A stretch of DNA of 64,000 nucleotides from Bacteroidota bacterium (GCA_023459355.1 JAEWUM010000028.1:1-64000); one strand, 5' to 3'. Shown: positions 26,498-35,457, numbered from the stretch's first letter. The notes: generated from the sequence alone by a model not told the origin. Translations and numbers: made by a program.

Positions 26498-26561
26498 AAT
26501 TGCTCATTATATTGACACGTAAATTTGATTTATTCTTCAGTATTTTGAGCAATTTTTTTTT
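26498..26561 (+). terminator. Possible intrinsic terminator within the phage fragment
   Basis: AATTGCTCA (26498-26506) pairs with TGAGCAATT (26546-26554) and is followed by a T run. The loop is long (39 bases), so the call is weak. It lies in the only sizeable gap (170 bases) of the fragment. Confidence 0.3.
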
Positions 26562-26642
26562 ATTGCATTTGATATTCTATTTACAACCTATTCAGCTTAA
26601 AACTCCCTATTCTTTGATATAAACCTAAACTTTATATCGAAG

Positions 26643-27077
26643 ATGAAGCTTTTATTAAAACGCATTTTTAAGGGTGACAAATACACTATCGGTAAACTGT
26701 ATATCGATGATGTTTATTTTTGCGATACAATTGAGGACGTTGTCAGAGAGCTACCTGCAACTTGTCCTAATACTCCCAAAAATCTTTCCTGCGCTTGTAA
26801 AGAGAAAATCTACGGCGAAACAGCAATCCCAACCGGAACGTATAAAATGAGTATGTCACACAGCGCAAGGTATGGTAAAAACATGCCCCGCTTGCACGAT
26901 GTGCCTCATTTTCTCGGAATTTTAATTCACTCCGGAAATACTGAAAAAGACAGTGAAGGATGCATAATCGTTGGGGAAAACAAAGTAAAAGGGAAGGTTA
27001 TCAATTCCCGCGTTACTTTCGACAAGCTACTCAAAAAAATCGGCAACGAAACAAACCTTGAAATCACGATTGAATAA
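26643..27077 (+). CDS. DUF5675 protein, probable phage lysis enzyme
   Basis: The 144-aa product has the DUF5675 signature: FCDTIEDVVREL near residue 27-38, the ETAIPTGTYKMSMSHS segment, PRLHDVPHFLGILIHSGNTEKDSEGCIIVG with the conserved His and Ser-x-Gly-Cys, and the final strand-helix part. The HxGNxxxDSxGC arrangement resembles L,D-transpeptidase-like active sites, so cell-wall cleavage or remodelling during lysis is a fair inference for this phage family. There is no signal peptide, so it would need a holin partner. Its TAA overlaps the terminase large-subunit ATG (TAATG). Confidence 0.75.
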   Translation: MKLLLKRIFKGDKYTIGKLYIDDVYFCDTIEDVVRELPATCPNTPKNLSCACKEKIYGETAIPTGTYKMSMSHSARYGKNMPRLHDVPHFLGILIHSGNTEKDSEGCIIVGENKVKGKVINSRVTFDKLLKKIGNETNLEITIE

Positions 27078-28663
27078 TGGCGAAAAATAATTTAATTCCG
27101 CCAAAGAGTATCAAAATTGATTTCAAACCTTCCGAACGTCAATATGAGTTATGGCGGTTGCTTCAACCAAATTTCTGTCCGCATTGCGGAGGTGAAATTA
27201 TCCGTGTACTTATCGGATATGATGTAAATAATAATCCGCAATATGTTCCCGAATGTAAGAATTGCCACAGCCGAAATTTGCCCCAGCTCATTCTTGGAGG
27301 TGGAAGCGCGGGCGGCGGAAAAAGTTACTTAGGAAGCGTGTGGCTGGTAAGTTCGTGTATGCGCTTCGATAATATCCGCGCTGTTGTTGCCCGAAAAACA
27401 CTGAAATCGTTAAAAGAATCTACATGGAATACGATAAAATCTGTCATAAAAGATTGGGGACTGCGAGAGGATGTAAATTACAAAATCAACAATCTGGAAG
27501 GAACGCTTACATTCTGGAACGAAAGCGTTATAATAATGAAAGAAATGGCGGATATTCCTTCCGACCCGAATTTTGAACGTTTCGGTTCTTCCGAATATAC
27601 CATTGCATTTATTGACGAGGTTTCAGAAATTTCGGAAAAAGCGGTTGAGGTGTTGTTCTCACGCTTGCGCTGGAGGACACATGAAACATTCATGCTTCCC
27701 CGTATGCTTCTTACAACAAATCCGACTATCAACTGGGTACGTTCGCGTTTTGTGCAAGACGAAAACGGCGAAAAAGTGATTCCACGAGAAGGAGAGGCAT
27801 ATATTCCATTTTCAGTATTTGATAATCCAAATATCGCATTCCGGCAATTATACGAAGCTTCGCTCAATAAAATCCGCGACCAAGCAACCAAAGAACGCTT
27901 GCTGTATGGCAACTGGGATTTTGTGGAAGCCAATGATATGGCCATATACAACAAGTTTGACGGGACACAGCATTTGGTAACCGGATTGAAAGAACAGAAA
28001 TACGACCCTTCAAAGCCATTAATAACTGTCTGGGACTTCAACGTAGCTCCGCAGATGAGTGTATTAACTGCCCAGATTGATTATGAAAAGAAAAAAGTAT
28101 ATGTCTTCGATGAAATCCTCGGCAAGCCGGAAAACAAAGAAAACAACACGCCTGCTTTATCCCGTAAACTGAAAGGAAAACTGTATCGTGATAAACATAT
28201 CGGTGGAGTAGATGTAACCGGTGACCCAGCAGGATTACAACGATCCACCGCAAACGAAGACGGTGTGAATAATTACACTGTAATCATGGACATTCTGGGA
28301 GGAGGAATTCTGCGTCCAAAACTGAAACTAATGAAAAAACAGCCTCCGCAAGTGACGCGCTGTGATTTTGTGAACGAAGTATTTTCCGGTTATCAAGGTT
28401 GGGAATTGCTGATCGACATAAAGTGTCGGAAGCTGACCGAAGATTTAATCTACCAGTTGAAAAACGACGATGGAACAAAATCAAAACACAAAGTAACCGA
28501 TCCGAAAACCGGAACGAAATACGAAAAATACGGACATTTATCCGACTGTCTTGATTATTTACTATGCTTTTACCTGCGTGACAGCTGGTATAAGTTCAAA
28601 TGTGGTGATACAGGAAATACGGTATTAACGACTGCGATTTTGTTTGAGGGGTTTAATTATTGA
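27077..28663 (+). CDS. terL: Phage terminase large subunit
   Basis: The 528-aa protein is the ATPase-nuclease motor that packages phage DNA. A zinc-ribbon-like insert (CPHCGG at about residue 32 with CKNCH about 25 residues on) precedes the Walker A motif GGGSAGGGKS (about residue 75-84). The Walker B is YTIAFIDEVSEIS (about 174-186), followed by the LLTTNPT coupling motif. The C-terminal RNase-H-like nuclease has its first acidic patch in TVWDFNVAP, the second in GGVDVTGDPAG, and the last in YGHLSDCLDYLLCFYL. All parts appear intact. Normally portal and capsid genes follow; here none do, and the next frame is a decayed non-phage gene. Confidence 0.9.
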   Translation: MAKNNLIPPKSIKIDFKPSERQYELWRLLQPNFCPHCGGEIIRVLIGYDVNNNPQYVPECKNCHSRNLPQLILGGGSAGGGKSYLGSVWLVSSCMRFDNIRAVVARKTLKSLKESTWNTIKSVIKDWGLREDVNYKINNLEGTLTFWNESVIIMKEMADIPSDPNFERFGSSEYTIAFIDEVSEISEKAVEVLFSRLRWRTHETFMLPRMLLTTNPTINWVRSRFVQDENGEKVIPREGEAYIPFSVFDNPNIAFRQLYEASLNKIRDQATKERLLYGNWDFVEANDMAIYNKFDGTQHLVTGLKEQKYDPSKPLITVWDFNVAPQMSVLTAQIDYEKKKVYVFDEILGKPENKENNTPALSRKLKGKLYRDKHIGGVDVTGDPAGLQRSTANEDGVNNYTVIMDILGGGILRPKLKLMKKQPPQVTRCDFVNEVFSGYQGWELLIDIKCRKLTEDLIYQLKNDDGTKSKHKVTDPKTGTKYEKYGHLSDCLDYLLCFYLRDSWYKFKCGDTGNTVLTTAILFEGFNY

Positions 28664-28758
28664 ACGAATAATACGAATAAAATAATATATTTTTGCAGTA
28701 ATTATATATATGCACATTTCAGTGCTATATATTTTTGATTGAAAAACTGTAATTTATT

Positions 28759-29217
28759 ATGACTGATTCTTTTAATTACTTTCACACTCCCGATCCTATA
28801 TGGGAAACTTGGGGAATAAATACTCACGAACAATTTCTTGATGATTTCATTGTAAAAGGAAAATTTCATACAAATGTGCCGGAATCGGTAGTGAAGGAGT
28901 ATGAAATTGTAGAAAGACTATTCTGCTATAGTTATTATTCATATCAGTTAATAGATGAAACTTTTTCAAAAGTAACAAGGATTTTTGAAGGTGCTGTAAA
29001 TTTGAGGTTGGATGAACTGAATATAAAAAGAGAAAACACTCGTATGTCTTTAAAAAAACGATAAGAAAAACTAAGAGTATACACAACCCCAGAAGTGTTT
29101 AATGAATGGGATAGTGCAAGAAACGTTCGAAATATTTTTGCTCACCCAGAAAGCGGGCATTCTTTCGGAATCACGGTTTATCGAAGCTTTTTACAAATGG
29201 TTAATGTTTTAACGTGA
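28759..29217 (+). pseudogene. HEPN-like protein gene interrupted by an in-frame TAA
   Basis: The first 101 codons (MTDSFNYFHTPDPIWETW...) stop at TAA (29062-29064), but the same frame continues for 50 more codons, EKLRVYTTPEVFNEWDSARN, then VRNIFAHPESGHSFG, to a TGA at 29215-29217. RNIFAH matches the R-x4-H motif of HEPN-fold ribonucleases, many of which act in phage defence or toxin systems, and the all-helical first part fits. The gene is thus broken at least once, and its 3' end runs into the long palindrome that starts at 29208, so the tail is also lost. The HEPN assignment rests on the motif and overall character only. Confidence 0.5.
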
Positions 29218-29299
29218 GTTCGATATAAGAATTAAAATAACTGGAGTTGAAGTGAGTCAACTCCAGTTATTTTAATTCTTATATCGAACTCACGTTAAA
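29208..29299. repeat. 92-bp palindrome with perfect 43-bp arms
   Basis: The left arm 29208-29250 and right arm 29257-29299 are exact reverse complements, with only the 6-base loop AGTGAG between them. The arms begin TTTAACGTGAGTTCGATATA. It lies between the broken HEPN-like gene and the nitroreductase start (29310). It could fold into a very stable hairpin and may be two fused insertion-element ends. A relative of the arm end is at 21169-21189. Confidence 0.85.
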
Positions 29300-29309
29300 T
29301 TAGAAAATC

Positions 29310-30224
29310 ATGGCAATTCCAACAACAAGAACAAAAGAAAATGCAACGATTACTATCGACACCGAAAGGTGTACCGGCTGTGGAAAATGCATCCTGGTTT
29401 GCAAAGATTTCAACTTTCGCCTGGAAAACGACAAGGCCTGCATCAGCAATACCCCTGTATTTGGTTGCATAGGTTGCGGACATTGTATGGCTATTTGTCC
29501 CGCAGATGCCATTGAAATAACCGGGAGGGAAATATCCAAAGCCGATTTGTTCGGGTTACCCTCCATAAAGGAGACGGCAAACTTTGAACAATTAATAGCC
29601 TTGTTCCGGCGCAGAAGAAGTGTGCGGGAGTTTCAGGAGCAAGAAATTTCACCCGAAATAATAGAAAAGATTCTCGGTGCTGCCTCTACAGCCCCCATGG
29701 GTCTTCCTCCATCTGATGTGAACGTTCTGATTCTTGACAGCAAAGCAAAAAACCGGCAGTTTGCTGCTGATTTTTGCAACTATCTAAACGAGATGAAGTG
29801 GTTTGTATCCGGGTGGTTCTTGACGCTCATGAAACCTTTCTGGGGTAAAGCCAATGATGAAATGTTCAATGGTTTTGTGAAGCCTCTGTTTGATGTGTAC
29901 ATCAAAAGCATGCAGGCAGGCATCAACCTGGTAAACTACGACGCACCTTTAGCGCTATATTTCTACGGTTCACCTTATACCGACCCGGCTGACCCGATTG
30001 TTGCAGCGACAGCAGCCATGTACGCAGGTGAGTCTTTAGGGCTGGGAACCTGCATGTTAGGTGGGATTCATCCGCTTATTCAAAATGGGAAAAAAGCTAA
30101 AATATTCCGGGAAAAACATGGCATTCAATATCCCAGCCGGGAAGGATTATTTGTTATTTTCGGGTATCCGGCAGTGCATTATAAAAAAGGAATCAGGAGA
30201 ACATTTGCTTCTGTTACGCACTGA
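29310..30224 (+). CDS. Nitroreductase fused to an N-terminal 2[4Fe-4S] ferredoxin domain
   Basis: The 304-aa cytoplasmic oxidoreductase carries two ferredoxin clusters near its N terminus, CTGCGKCILVC (about residues 21-31) and CIGCGHCMAICP (about 53-64). An FMN-binding nitroreductase domain follows from about residue 90, starting FRRRRSVREFQEQEISPEIIEKILGAASTAP and ending GLFVIFGYP. The fusion passes electrons from ferredoxin-type centres to flavin; the natural acceptor is unknown. Length is normal for this two-domain type. The start codon lies 11 bases after the long palindrome, and an intrinsic terminator follows the gene. Confidence 0.92.
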   Translation: MAIPTTRTKENATITIDTERCTGCGKCILVCKDFNFRLENDKACISNTPVFGCIGCGHCMAICPADAIEITGREISKADLFGLPSIKETANFEQLIALFRRRRSVREFQEQEISPEIIEKILGAASTAPMGLPPSDVNVLILDSKAKNRQFAADFCNYLNEMKWFVSGWFLTLMKPFWGKANDEMFNGFVKPLFDVYIKSMQAGINLVNYDAPLALYFYGSPYTDPADPIVAATAAMYAGESLGLGTCMLGGIHPLIQNGKKAKIFREKHGIQYPSREGLFVIFGYPAVHYKKGIRRTFASVTH

Positions 30225-30265
30225 AGTTCTGAGTGGCAATAAAGTTAAAAATCAGGTTAAAGCAT

Positions 30266-30301
30266 AAAAAAACTACAAGAACGAATTCCTGTAGTTTTTT
30301 T
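30266..30301. terminator. Bidirectional intrinsic terminator
   Basis: AAAAAACTACA (30267-30277) pairs perfectly with 30290-30300 around a 12-base loop, giving A/T runs on both sides. It lies between the convergent nitroreductase and TPR-protein genes and can serve both. Confidence 0.75.
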
Positions 30302-30333
30302 GATAGTTTTAATATATTAACCTAACGTTCAGC

Positions 30334-31557
30334 TTAGTAACCAAGCTCTTTTTCAATGGCTTCAAGTTCTTTGCTCATACCAAGCCGGTAATACAGCATG
30401 CGGAGGTTTCTCTTGTAAATCTGTTCTTCCGGGTTGATTTCAGCTGCTTTCTTGAAGTATTCAATGGCTGATTTGAAAACCTCGTTTGCTTTGTTCTTCG
30501 CAAGGTTGAATTCTCTGTCTGATTTATAAGCTGCATCATCCAGGATTTTCTGACCTTCCTCGATTACCAAAACACCAATTCCGGCATACGCATCCGCATA
30601 TTTGGGATCTAACTCAAGTGTTTTGTCGTAAAGCTTACGAGCTTCAACATTATTCTTCTCTGTTTCGAAAATCTTGGCTTTGATATAATAATAGACTGCT
30701 TCATTGGGTGAAACCTGAATAGCTTTGTCGATATACACTTTCGACTCTTCAATCAGATTATTAGTAAGATAATAATTAATCAGGTTTTGAATGAACCAGG
30801 GATCTTCCGGCATCTTATTAAATCCTTCATCCAATGTTCTGAGGAAGTTGGCAGTGTCTTTTACCTGCACATATTCTTCATAAAGCATTTTATAAACATT
30901 ACTTGTTTCGTATCCTTCATTCTTAATTTCTTCGTGAATCCGGATAGCCTTATCCCACATCTCTGCATTTCTGGCAGCAAGTGCATTAAAATATTTCACC
31001 TGCGTGTAAGTTGAGTCAATGGTCACCACATCTTTCATAAAAGGAAGATTGGGAATTTCAAGATAAGTTTCAAAAGCTTTCATAGCACCTTTATAATCCT
31101 TCTTTTCGTCGTATAAAGTTGCGGCATAATAAAACAGGTTATGCTTTTCTTCGAAATACTCTTTGATTTTAGCTTTGATATCAGATTCATATTTAGGTTT
31201 TATTTTTTTACCTTTTTTACTCACCTGATTCTGATCCAATTCGTAGGCCTTGAGGAAATAATTGAGCGACTCCATCACGGCTTCGCCTTTTTTCACAAAG
31301 TCAACCTGTTTACCTAATGCCAAATCCTTGAAGTAGCTTTCGTTCTCTTTGTATCCAATCATACCGGCAACATGCCAGGTTCTTGGATCTCCACTGGTAG
31401 TGGGCTCTTCCAAAGCCGGTAAAATAGCTTCGCGGGCACCTTTAAAATCCGGTGTTTCCATCAAAGCCAGGTTCCTTGCTTTAGATACATTCTTCTTTTG
31501 AGCAAATACTGCTGTTACACTTAAAAGTAATAAAAGTGAAAAAATTACTTTTTTCAT
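30334..31557 (-). CDS. Exported TPR-repeat protein
   Basis: The 407-aa protein has a signal peptide (MKKVIFSLLLLLSVTAVFAQ) and tetratricopeptide repeats through the rest, for example LNYFLKAYELDQ, AVYYYIKAKIFETEKNNVEARKLYDKTLELDPKYADAYAGIGVL and AIEYFKKAAEINPEEQIYKRNLRMLYYRLG. TPR proteins serve as scaffolds for protein complexes; in the periplasm of Bacteroidetes several are envelope or secretion factors. No catalytic domain is visible. It lies 57 bases downstream of gyrA and may be read from the same transcript. Confidence 0.85.
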   Translation of the reverse strand: MKKVIFSLLLLLSVTAVFAQKKNVSKARNLALMETPDFKGAREAILPALEEPTTSGDPRTWHVAGMIGYKENESYFKDLALGKQVDFVKKGEAVMESLNYFLKAYELDQNQVSKKGKKIKPKYESDIKAKIKEYFEEKHNLFYYAATLYDEKKDYKGAMKAFETYLEIPNLPFMKDVVTIDSTYTQVKYFNALAARNAEMWDKAIRIHEEIKNEGYETSNVYKMLYEEYVQVKDTANFLRTLDEGFNKMPEDPWFIQNLINYYLTNNLIEESKVYIDKAIQVSPNEAVYYYIKAKIFETEKNNVEARKLYDKTLELDPKYADAYAGIGVLVIEEGQKILDDAAYKSDREFNLAKNKANEVFKSAIEYFKKAAEINPEEQIYKRNLRMLYYRLGMSKELEAIEKELGY

Positions 31558-31614
31558 AATTGTCTAATTTAATAAATTGTTTGTTCTTTATTTGAGTCTC
31601 GCAAATACACCGGA

Positions 31615-34191
31615 TTACTCCTCACTTTGAGTTTCTTCTGTTTCTTGTTCAGCCTGATTGTTATTATCTTCGTTTTCAGTAATATTCTCTGTGTTTTCAA
31701 CATCTTCTTCATCTGTTTCTGCCAACACTTTGCAGACAGATGCAATTTCATCGTTTCGTTTTTCCAGGTTGATGAGTCTGACTCCCTGCGTTGCCCTTCC
31801 CATCACACGGATGTCGGATACATGCAGCCTGATAACGATTCCGGAAACATTGATAATCATCAGGTCATTTTCATCTTTTACACTTTTAATGGCAACTAGC
31901 TTACCGGTTTTCTCTGTGATGTTAATGGTTTTTACCCCTTTTCCACCCCGGTTTGTAATACGGTAAATCGGTTCTCCGTTTTCATCATCAAGTAAAGAAC
32001 GCTTGCCATAACCTTGTTGTGATACAACCATGATGGTTTCCTTGGAGTCTTTCTTAACACAAACCATACCAACAACCTCATCCTGTCCGTCATCATCGAG
32101 TTGCATACCGATTACACCGGTAGCTGTCCTACCCATGACACGTACCTTGGATTCGTTGAAACGGATGGCACGTCCATTGCGGTTTGCCATGATAATCTCG
32201 GAGTCTCCATCAGTCAGACGTACCTGAATAACTTTATCATCTTCCCGTATATTGATGGCAATAACTCCGTTAGCACGTGGACGTGAATAAGCCTCCAGCG
32301 AAGTTTTTTTCACAATACCGTTTTTCGTACAGAAAATGATATAACGTGAGTTGATGTATTCTTTGTCATCCAGACTTCCTTTTACCCTGATGAAGGCATT
32401 CACCTTGTCATCCTGCTCGATATTCAGCAGGTTCTGAATGGCTCTTCCCTTGGAATTCTTGCTACCTTCGGGTATTTCATACACTTTCAGCCAGTAACAT
32501 TTACCTTTCTGGGTAAAGAACATCATGGTGTTGTGCATGGATGCCGGGTAGATGTACTCAATGAAGTCTTCGTCGCGCGAATCGCTTCCTTTAGAACCGA
32601 CTCCTCCCCTGCCCTGTGCACGGAACTCAGCTAAAGCCGTACGTTTGATATATCCAAATCTGGAAATGGTGATAATCATTTCATCATCGGCATAAAAATC
32701 TTCAGGATTAAACTCTTCTGAAGCATATACAATATCAGTGCGGCGATTATCTCCGAATTTACCTTTTACTTCGAGTAACTCATCTTTGATGATGGCCATG
32801 CGAAGCTCCACTTTCTCTAAAATTTCTTTTAATCTAGCAATGAGGGCCATCACATCTTCATATTCGGCACGCAGTTTATCCTGCTCCATTCCGGTAAGCT
32901 GACGAAGACGCATCTCTACAACGGCACGGGATTGTATTTCCGACAAACCAAAGGCCTCCATCAGGCGCGTACGGGCTTCTTCTGGTGTTTTGGAGTCGCG
33001 TATGATGCGAATGGCTTCATCCAGATTATCTAAGATTATCATGAAGCCTTCAAGCAAATGCGCCCGTTTTTCAGCTTCTGCCAACTCAAATTGGGTGCGA
33101 CGGGTCACCACCTCATGACGGTGATCTACGAAATGCCTGATTAAATCTTTCAGGTTGAGCATGCGGGGTCTTCCGTTTACCAACGCGATGTTATTTACAC
33201 TGAAAGAAGACTGCAAGGCCGTAAATTTAAACAGCTTATTCAACACAACGGAAGAATTGGCATCTCTTTTTATATCAATAACGATGCGCATACCTTCACG
33301 GTCCGATTCATCATTGATATGGGCAATACCTTCAATTCGCTTTTCGTCAATCAGCGCCACGATATTCTTAATCAACTCAGCTTTATTCACCAGATAGGGA
33401 ATCTCGTTAATCACGATTTTCTCACGACCCGATGCTTCCGTTTCAATTTCAACTTTGGAACGTACCACAACACGTCCGCGACCGGTTTCGTAGGCTTCCT
33501 TCACGCCGGCATATCCGTAGATAGTACCTCCGGTCGGGAAGTCGGGCGCTTTCACGAATTTCATCAATCCGGCAATATCAATCTCAGTGTCATCAATATA
33601 AGCTACTGTTGCATCAACTACTTCAGAAAGGTTGTGCGGCGCCATATTGGTAGCCATACCTACCGCGATACCCGACGAACCGTTTACGAGCAGGTTAGGG
33701 ATACGCGTTGGCAACACCACCGGTTCCTTCAGCGTATCGTCAAAGTTCAACTGAAAGTCAACCGTATCTTTGTTGATGTCCACCAGCATCTCTTCGGCAA
33801 GCTTCTGCAAACGGGCTTCGGTATAACGCATCGCAGCGGGACTGTCGCCATCAACCGAACCGAAGTTACCCTGTCCGTCAACCAGGGGATAACGCAATGA
33901 CCAGGGTTGCGCCATGCGAACCAAGGTGCCATATATGGAAGAATCACCATGCGGGTGGTATTTACCCATCACTTCCCCGACAATTCTGGCGGATTTCTTA
34001 TAGGGCTTGTCTGAATTGTTTCCTAATTCATTCATCCCGAACAATACCCGGCGGTGAACAGGTTTAAAACCATCACGTACATCCGGCAAAGCGCGGGAAA
34101 CTATCACCGACATAGAATAGTCGATGTACGAAGACTTCATTTCTTCGTCGATATTTACCTTAATAATTCTGTCTTGATTTAACATCTGCAC
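31615..34191 (-). CDS. gyrA: DNA gyrase subunit A
   Basis: The 858-aa protein is the DNA-cleaving subunit of gyrase, which introduces negative supercoils. The N-terminal breakage-reunion domain has SYIDYSMSVIVSRALPDVRDGFKPVHRRVLFGM and the quinolone region HPHGDSSIYGTLVRMAQPWSLR. The catalytic Tyr lies in AAMRYTEARL (about residue 124). The C-terminal beta-pinwheel has six blades and the gyrase-specific GyrA-box (QGRGGVGSKG, about residue 520-530), which separates it from ParC. The acidic Glu/Asp/Asn tail is usual in the phylum. The start could be the second Met (MLNQDR). The residue matching E. coli Asp87 is Gly88 here; Ser83 is kept (Ser84). Confidence 0.97.
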   Translation of the reverse strand: MQMLNQDRIIKVNIDEEMKSSYIDYSMSVIVSRALPDVRDGFKPVHRRVLFGMNELGNNSDKPYKKSARIVGEVMGKYHPHGDSSIYGTLVRMAQPWSLRYPLVDGQGNFGSVDGDSPAAMRYTEARLQKLAEEMLVDINKDTVDFQLNFDDTLKEPVVLPTRIPNLLVNGSSGIAVGMATNMAPHNLSEVVDATVAYIDDTEIDIAGLMKFVKAPDFPTGGTIYGYAGVKEAYETGRGRVVVRSKVEIETEASGREKIVINEIPYLVNKAELIKNIVALIDEKRIEGIAHINDESDREGMRIVIDIKRDANSSVVLNKLFKFTALQSSFSVNNIALVNGRPRMLNLKDLIRHFVDHRHEVVTRRTQFELAEAEKRAHLLEGFMIILDNLDEAIRIIRDSKTPEEARTRLMEAFGLSEIQSRAVVEMRLRQLTGMEQDKLRAEYEDVMALIARLKEILEKVELRMAIIKDELLEVKGKFGDNRRTDIVYASEEFNPEDFYADDEMIITISRFGYIKRTALAEFRAQGRGGVGSKGSDSRDEDFIEYIYPASMHNTMMFFTQKGKCYWLKVYEIPEGSKNSKGRAIQNLLNIEQDDKVNAFIRVKGSLDDKEYINSRYIIFCTKNGIVKKTSLEAYSRPRANGVIAINIREDDKVIQVRLTDGDSEIIMANRNGRAIRFNESKVRVMGRTATGVIGMQLDDDGQDEVVGMVCVKKDSKETIMVVSQQGYGKRSLLDDENGEPIYRITNRGGKGVKTINITEKTGKLVAIKSVKDENDLMIINVSGIVIRLHVSDIRVMGRATQGVRLINLEKRNDEIASVCKVLAETDEEDVENTENITENEDNNNQAEQETEETQSEE

Positions 34192-34268
34192 TTGTTTTTT
34201 TTCTTTTCAAAAAATCACGCTAAAGTAATACTTTTATTTGGATTTAGCAAGTGATTTCCGAACGATTT

Positions 34269-34868
34269 TCAGGCGTTCTTTTTCCTTTTGATTGCATCCC
34301 TGAGGTTGACCGCCAGCTCGTATTTTTCTTCATTTATAGCCATGTTCAGCAGCTCTTCCAAATCTTCAAGCGACAACATATCAAGCTCCTCAGGAGTAAG
34401 CTGTTCGGCATCTATATCTTCTGACTCTTCGCCTTGTGTATTGACCGGATCCATGGATTCTACTTCCATGCCGACAATACCCATAATATCTTCCTTGATG
34501 TAGATCTCACAATCGGATCTGACAGCCAACGCGATGGCATCGGAGGTGCGAGCATCCACCACCATCGATATGTCTCCTTTCATCAGGTGTAATTCGGAAT
34601 AAAACACATCGTTAACCATATCGTATATCAAAACTTTCTGAAGTTTAGCCCCGAAAACATTTAAAATCGTCAGAATTAAATCATGGGTCAGGGGGCGCGG
34701 CGATTTTTTATTGTTCATCTTCAAGGCTATCGACTGCGCTTCGGGCTCACCAATCATGACCGAAAACCGCCTTTTGCCATTTTCCTCTACCAACACCAGT
34801 CCATAGGTTCCCACTACGCTTTGGTTATAAACAAGTCCAGCTACATTTATCTTAATTTCAGAAGCCAT
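34269..34868 (-). CDS. Bifunctional nuclease (BFN/DUF151) family protein with UVR motif
   Basis: The 199-aa protein has a DUF151 domain at about residues 5-130 (GLVLVEENGKRRFSVMIGEPEAQSIALKMN, then RPLTHDLILTILNVFGAKLQKVLIYDMVNDVFYSELHL and VDARTSDAIALAVRSDCEIYI). An acidic linker follows and then a C-terminal UVR-like helix pair (LEELLNMAINEEKYELAVNLRDAIKRKK). BFN-domain proteins have reported RNase and DNase activity in plants and mycobacteria; the bacterial role is poorly known. It is transcribed with gyrA downstream, 77 bases away, and diverges from smpB. Confidence 0.9.
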   Translation of the reverse strand: MASEIKINVAGLVYNQSVVGTYGLVLVEENGKRRFSVMIGEPEAQSIALKMNNKKSPRPLTHDLILTILNVFGAKLQKVLIYDMVNDVFYSELHLMKGDISMVVDARTSDAIALAVRSDCEIYIKEDIMGIVGMEVESMDPVNTQGEESEDIDAEQLTPEELDMLSLEDLEELLNMAINEEKYELAVNLRDAIKRKKNA

Positions 34869-34950
34869 AATTTATTCGTTTCTATACCATTCTTTTATAC
34901 AAATCAACTATTGATAGAGCAAAGATAAAGCAATTTTACGAGCAGGTAAA

Positions 34951-34979
34951 TTTTCGTAGCAAAAAAAATCGTACTTTTG
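34951..34979 (+). promoter_or_regulatory. Putative smpB promoter
   Basis: TACTTTTG at 34972-34979 fits the Bacteroidetes -7 consensus TAnnTTTG, and a TTTT run at 34951-34954 is about the right distance upstream for the -33 element. The smpB start is 25 bases further on. Confidence 0.45.
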
Positions 34980-35004
34980 TGTCCGGTTATCAGAACTATA
35001 CATC

Positions 35005-35457
35005 ATGCGTCATTCATCCAACATATTAATAAAAAACAAGCGGGCAACCTTTGATTACGAAATTATCGAACGATACACTGCCGGCTTGCAGCTTTTCGGT
35101 ACGGAAATTAAATCGATACGCGACGGAAAGGCCTCTCTGACTGATACCTACTGTACCTTCATCAACGATGAAATGTGGGTAAAAAACATGCATATAGCAA
35201 CTTACTTTTTCGGCACGTATAACAACCACGATGTACGGCGCGACCGGAAGTTGTTACTAAACAAAAAAGAACTGAACAAACTGGCACGTGCCACCCGCGA
35301 AACAGGCTTAACCATTGTGCCCATTCGCATGTTCATCAACGACAAAGGGCTGGCAAAATTAGAAATCGGACTGGCAAAAGGAAAGAAAAACTACGACAAA
35401 CGCCAGTCGATTAAGGAGAAGGATGCTAAAAGAGAAATGGACAGGCATCGGGAGTAA
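35005..35457 (+). CDS. smpB: SsrA-binding protein SmpB
   Basis: The 150-aa protein binds tmRNA and delivers it to stalled ribosomes for trans-translation. Family motifs are complete: IKNKRATFDYEIIERYTAGLQLFGTEIKSIR, VKNMHIATY, RKLLLNKKELNKL, TIVPIRMFINDKGLAKLEIGLAKGKKNYDKR, and the basic tail ending KDAKREMDRHRE. Length is normal. The tmRNA gene itself was not seen in the window. A 28-bp inverted repeat overlaps the last bases of the stop codon and continues into the gap. Confidence 0.97.
   Translation: MRHSSNILIKNKRATFDYEIIERYTAGLQLFGTEIKSIRDGKASLTDTYCTFINDEMWVKNMHIATYFFGTYNNHDVRRDRKLLLNKKELNKLARATRETGLTIVPIRMFINDKGLAKLEIGLAKGKKNYDKRQSIKEKDAKREMDRHRE

Noticed and set aside
28664..28758. Phage portal or attachment site after terL
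   Set aside because: The 95 bases are AT-rich non-coding sequence without a tRNA-like or repeated att core.
29208..29299. CRISPR repeat or ordinary terminator
   Set aside because: There is only one unit, no spacers, and no T run; the arms are far too long and perfect for an ordinary terminator.
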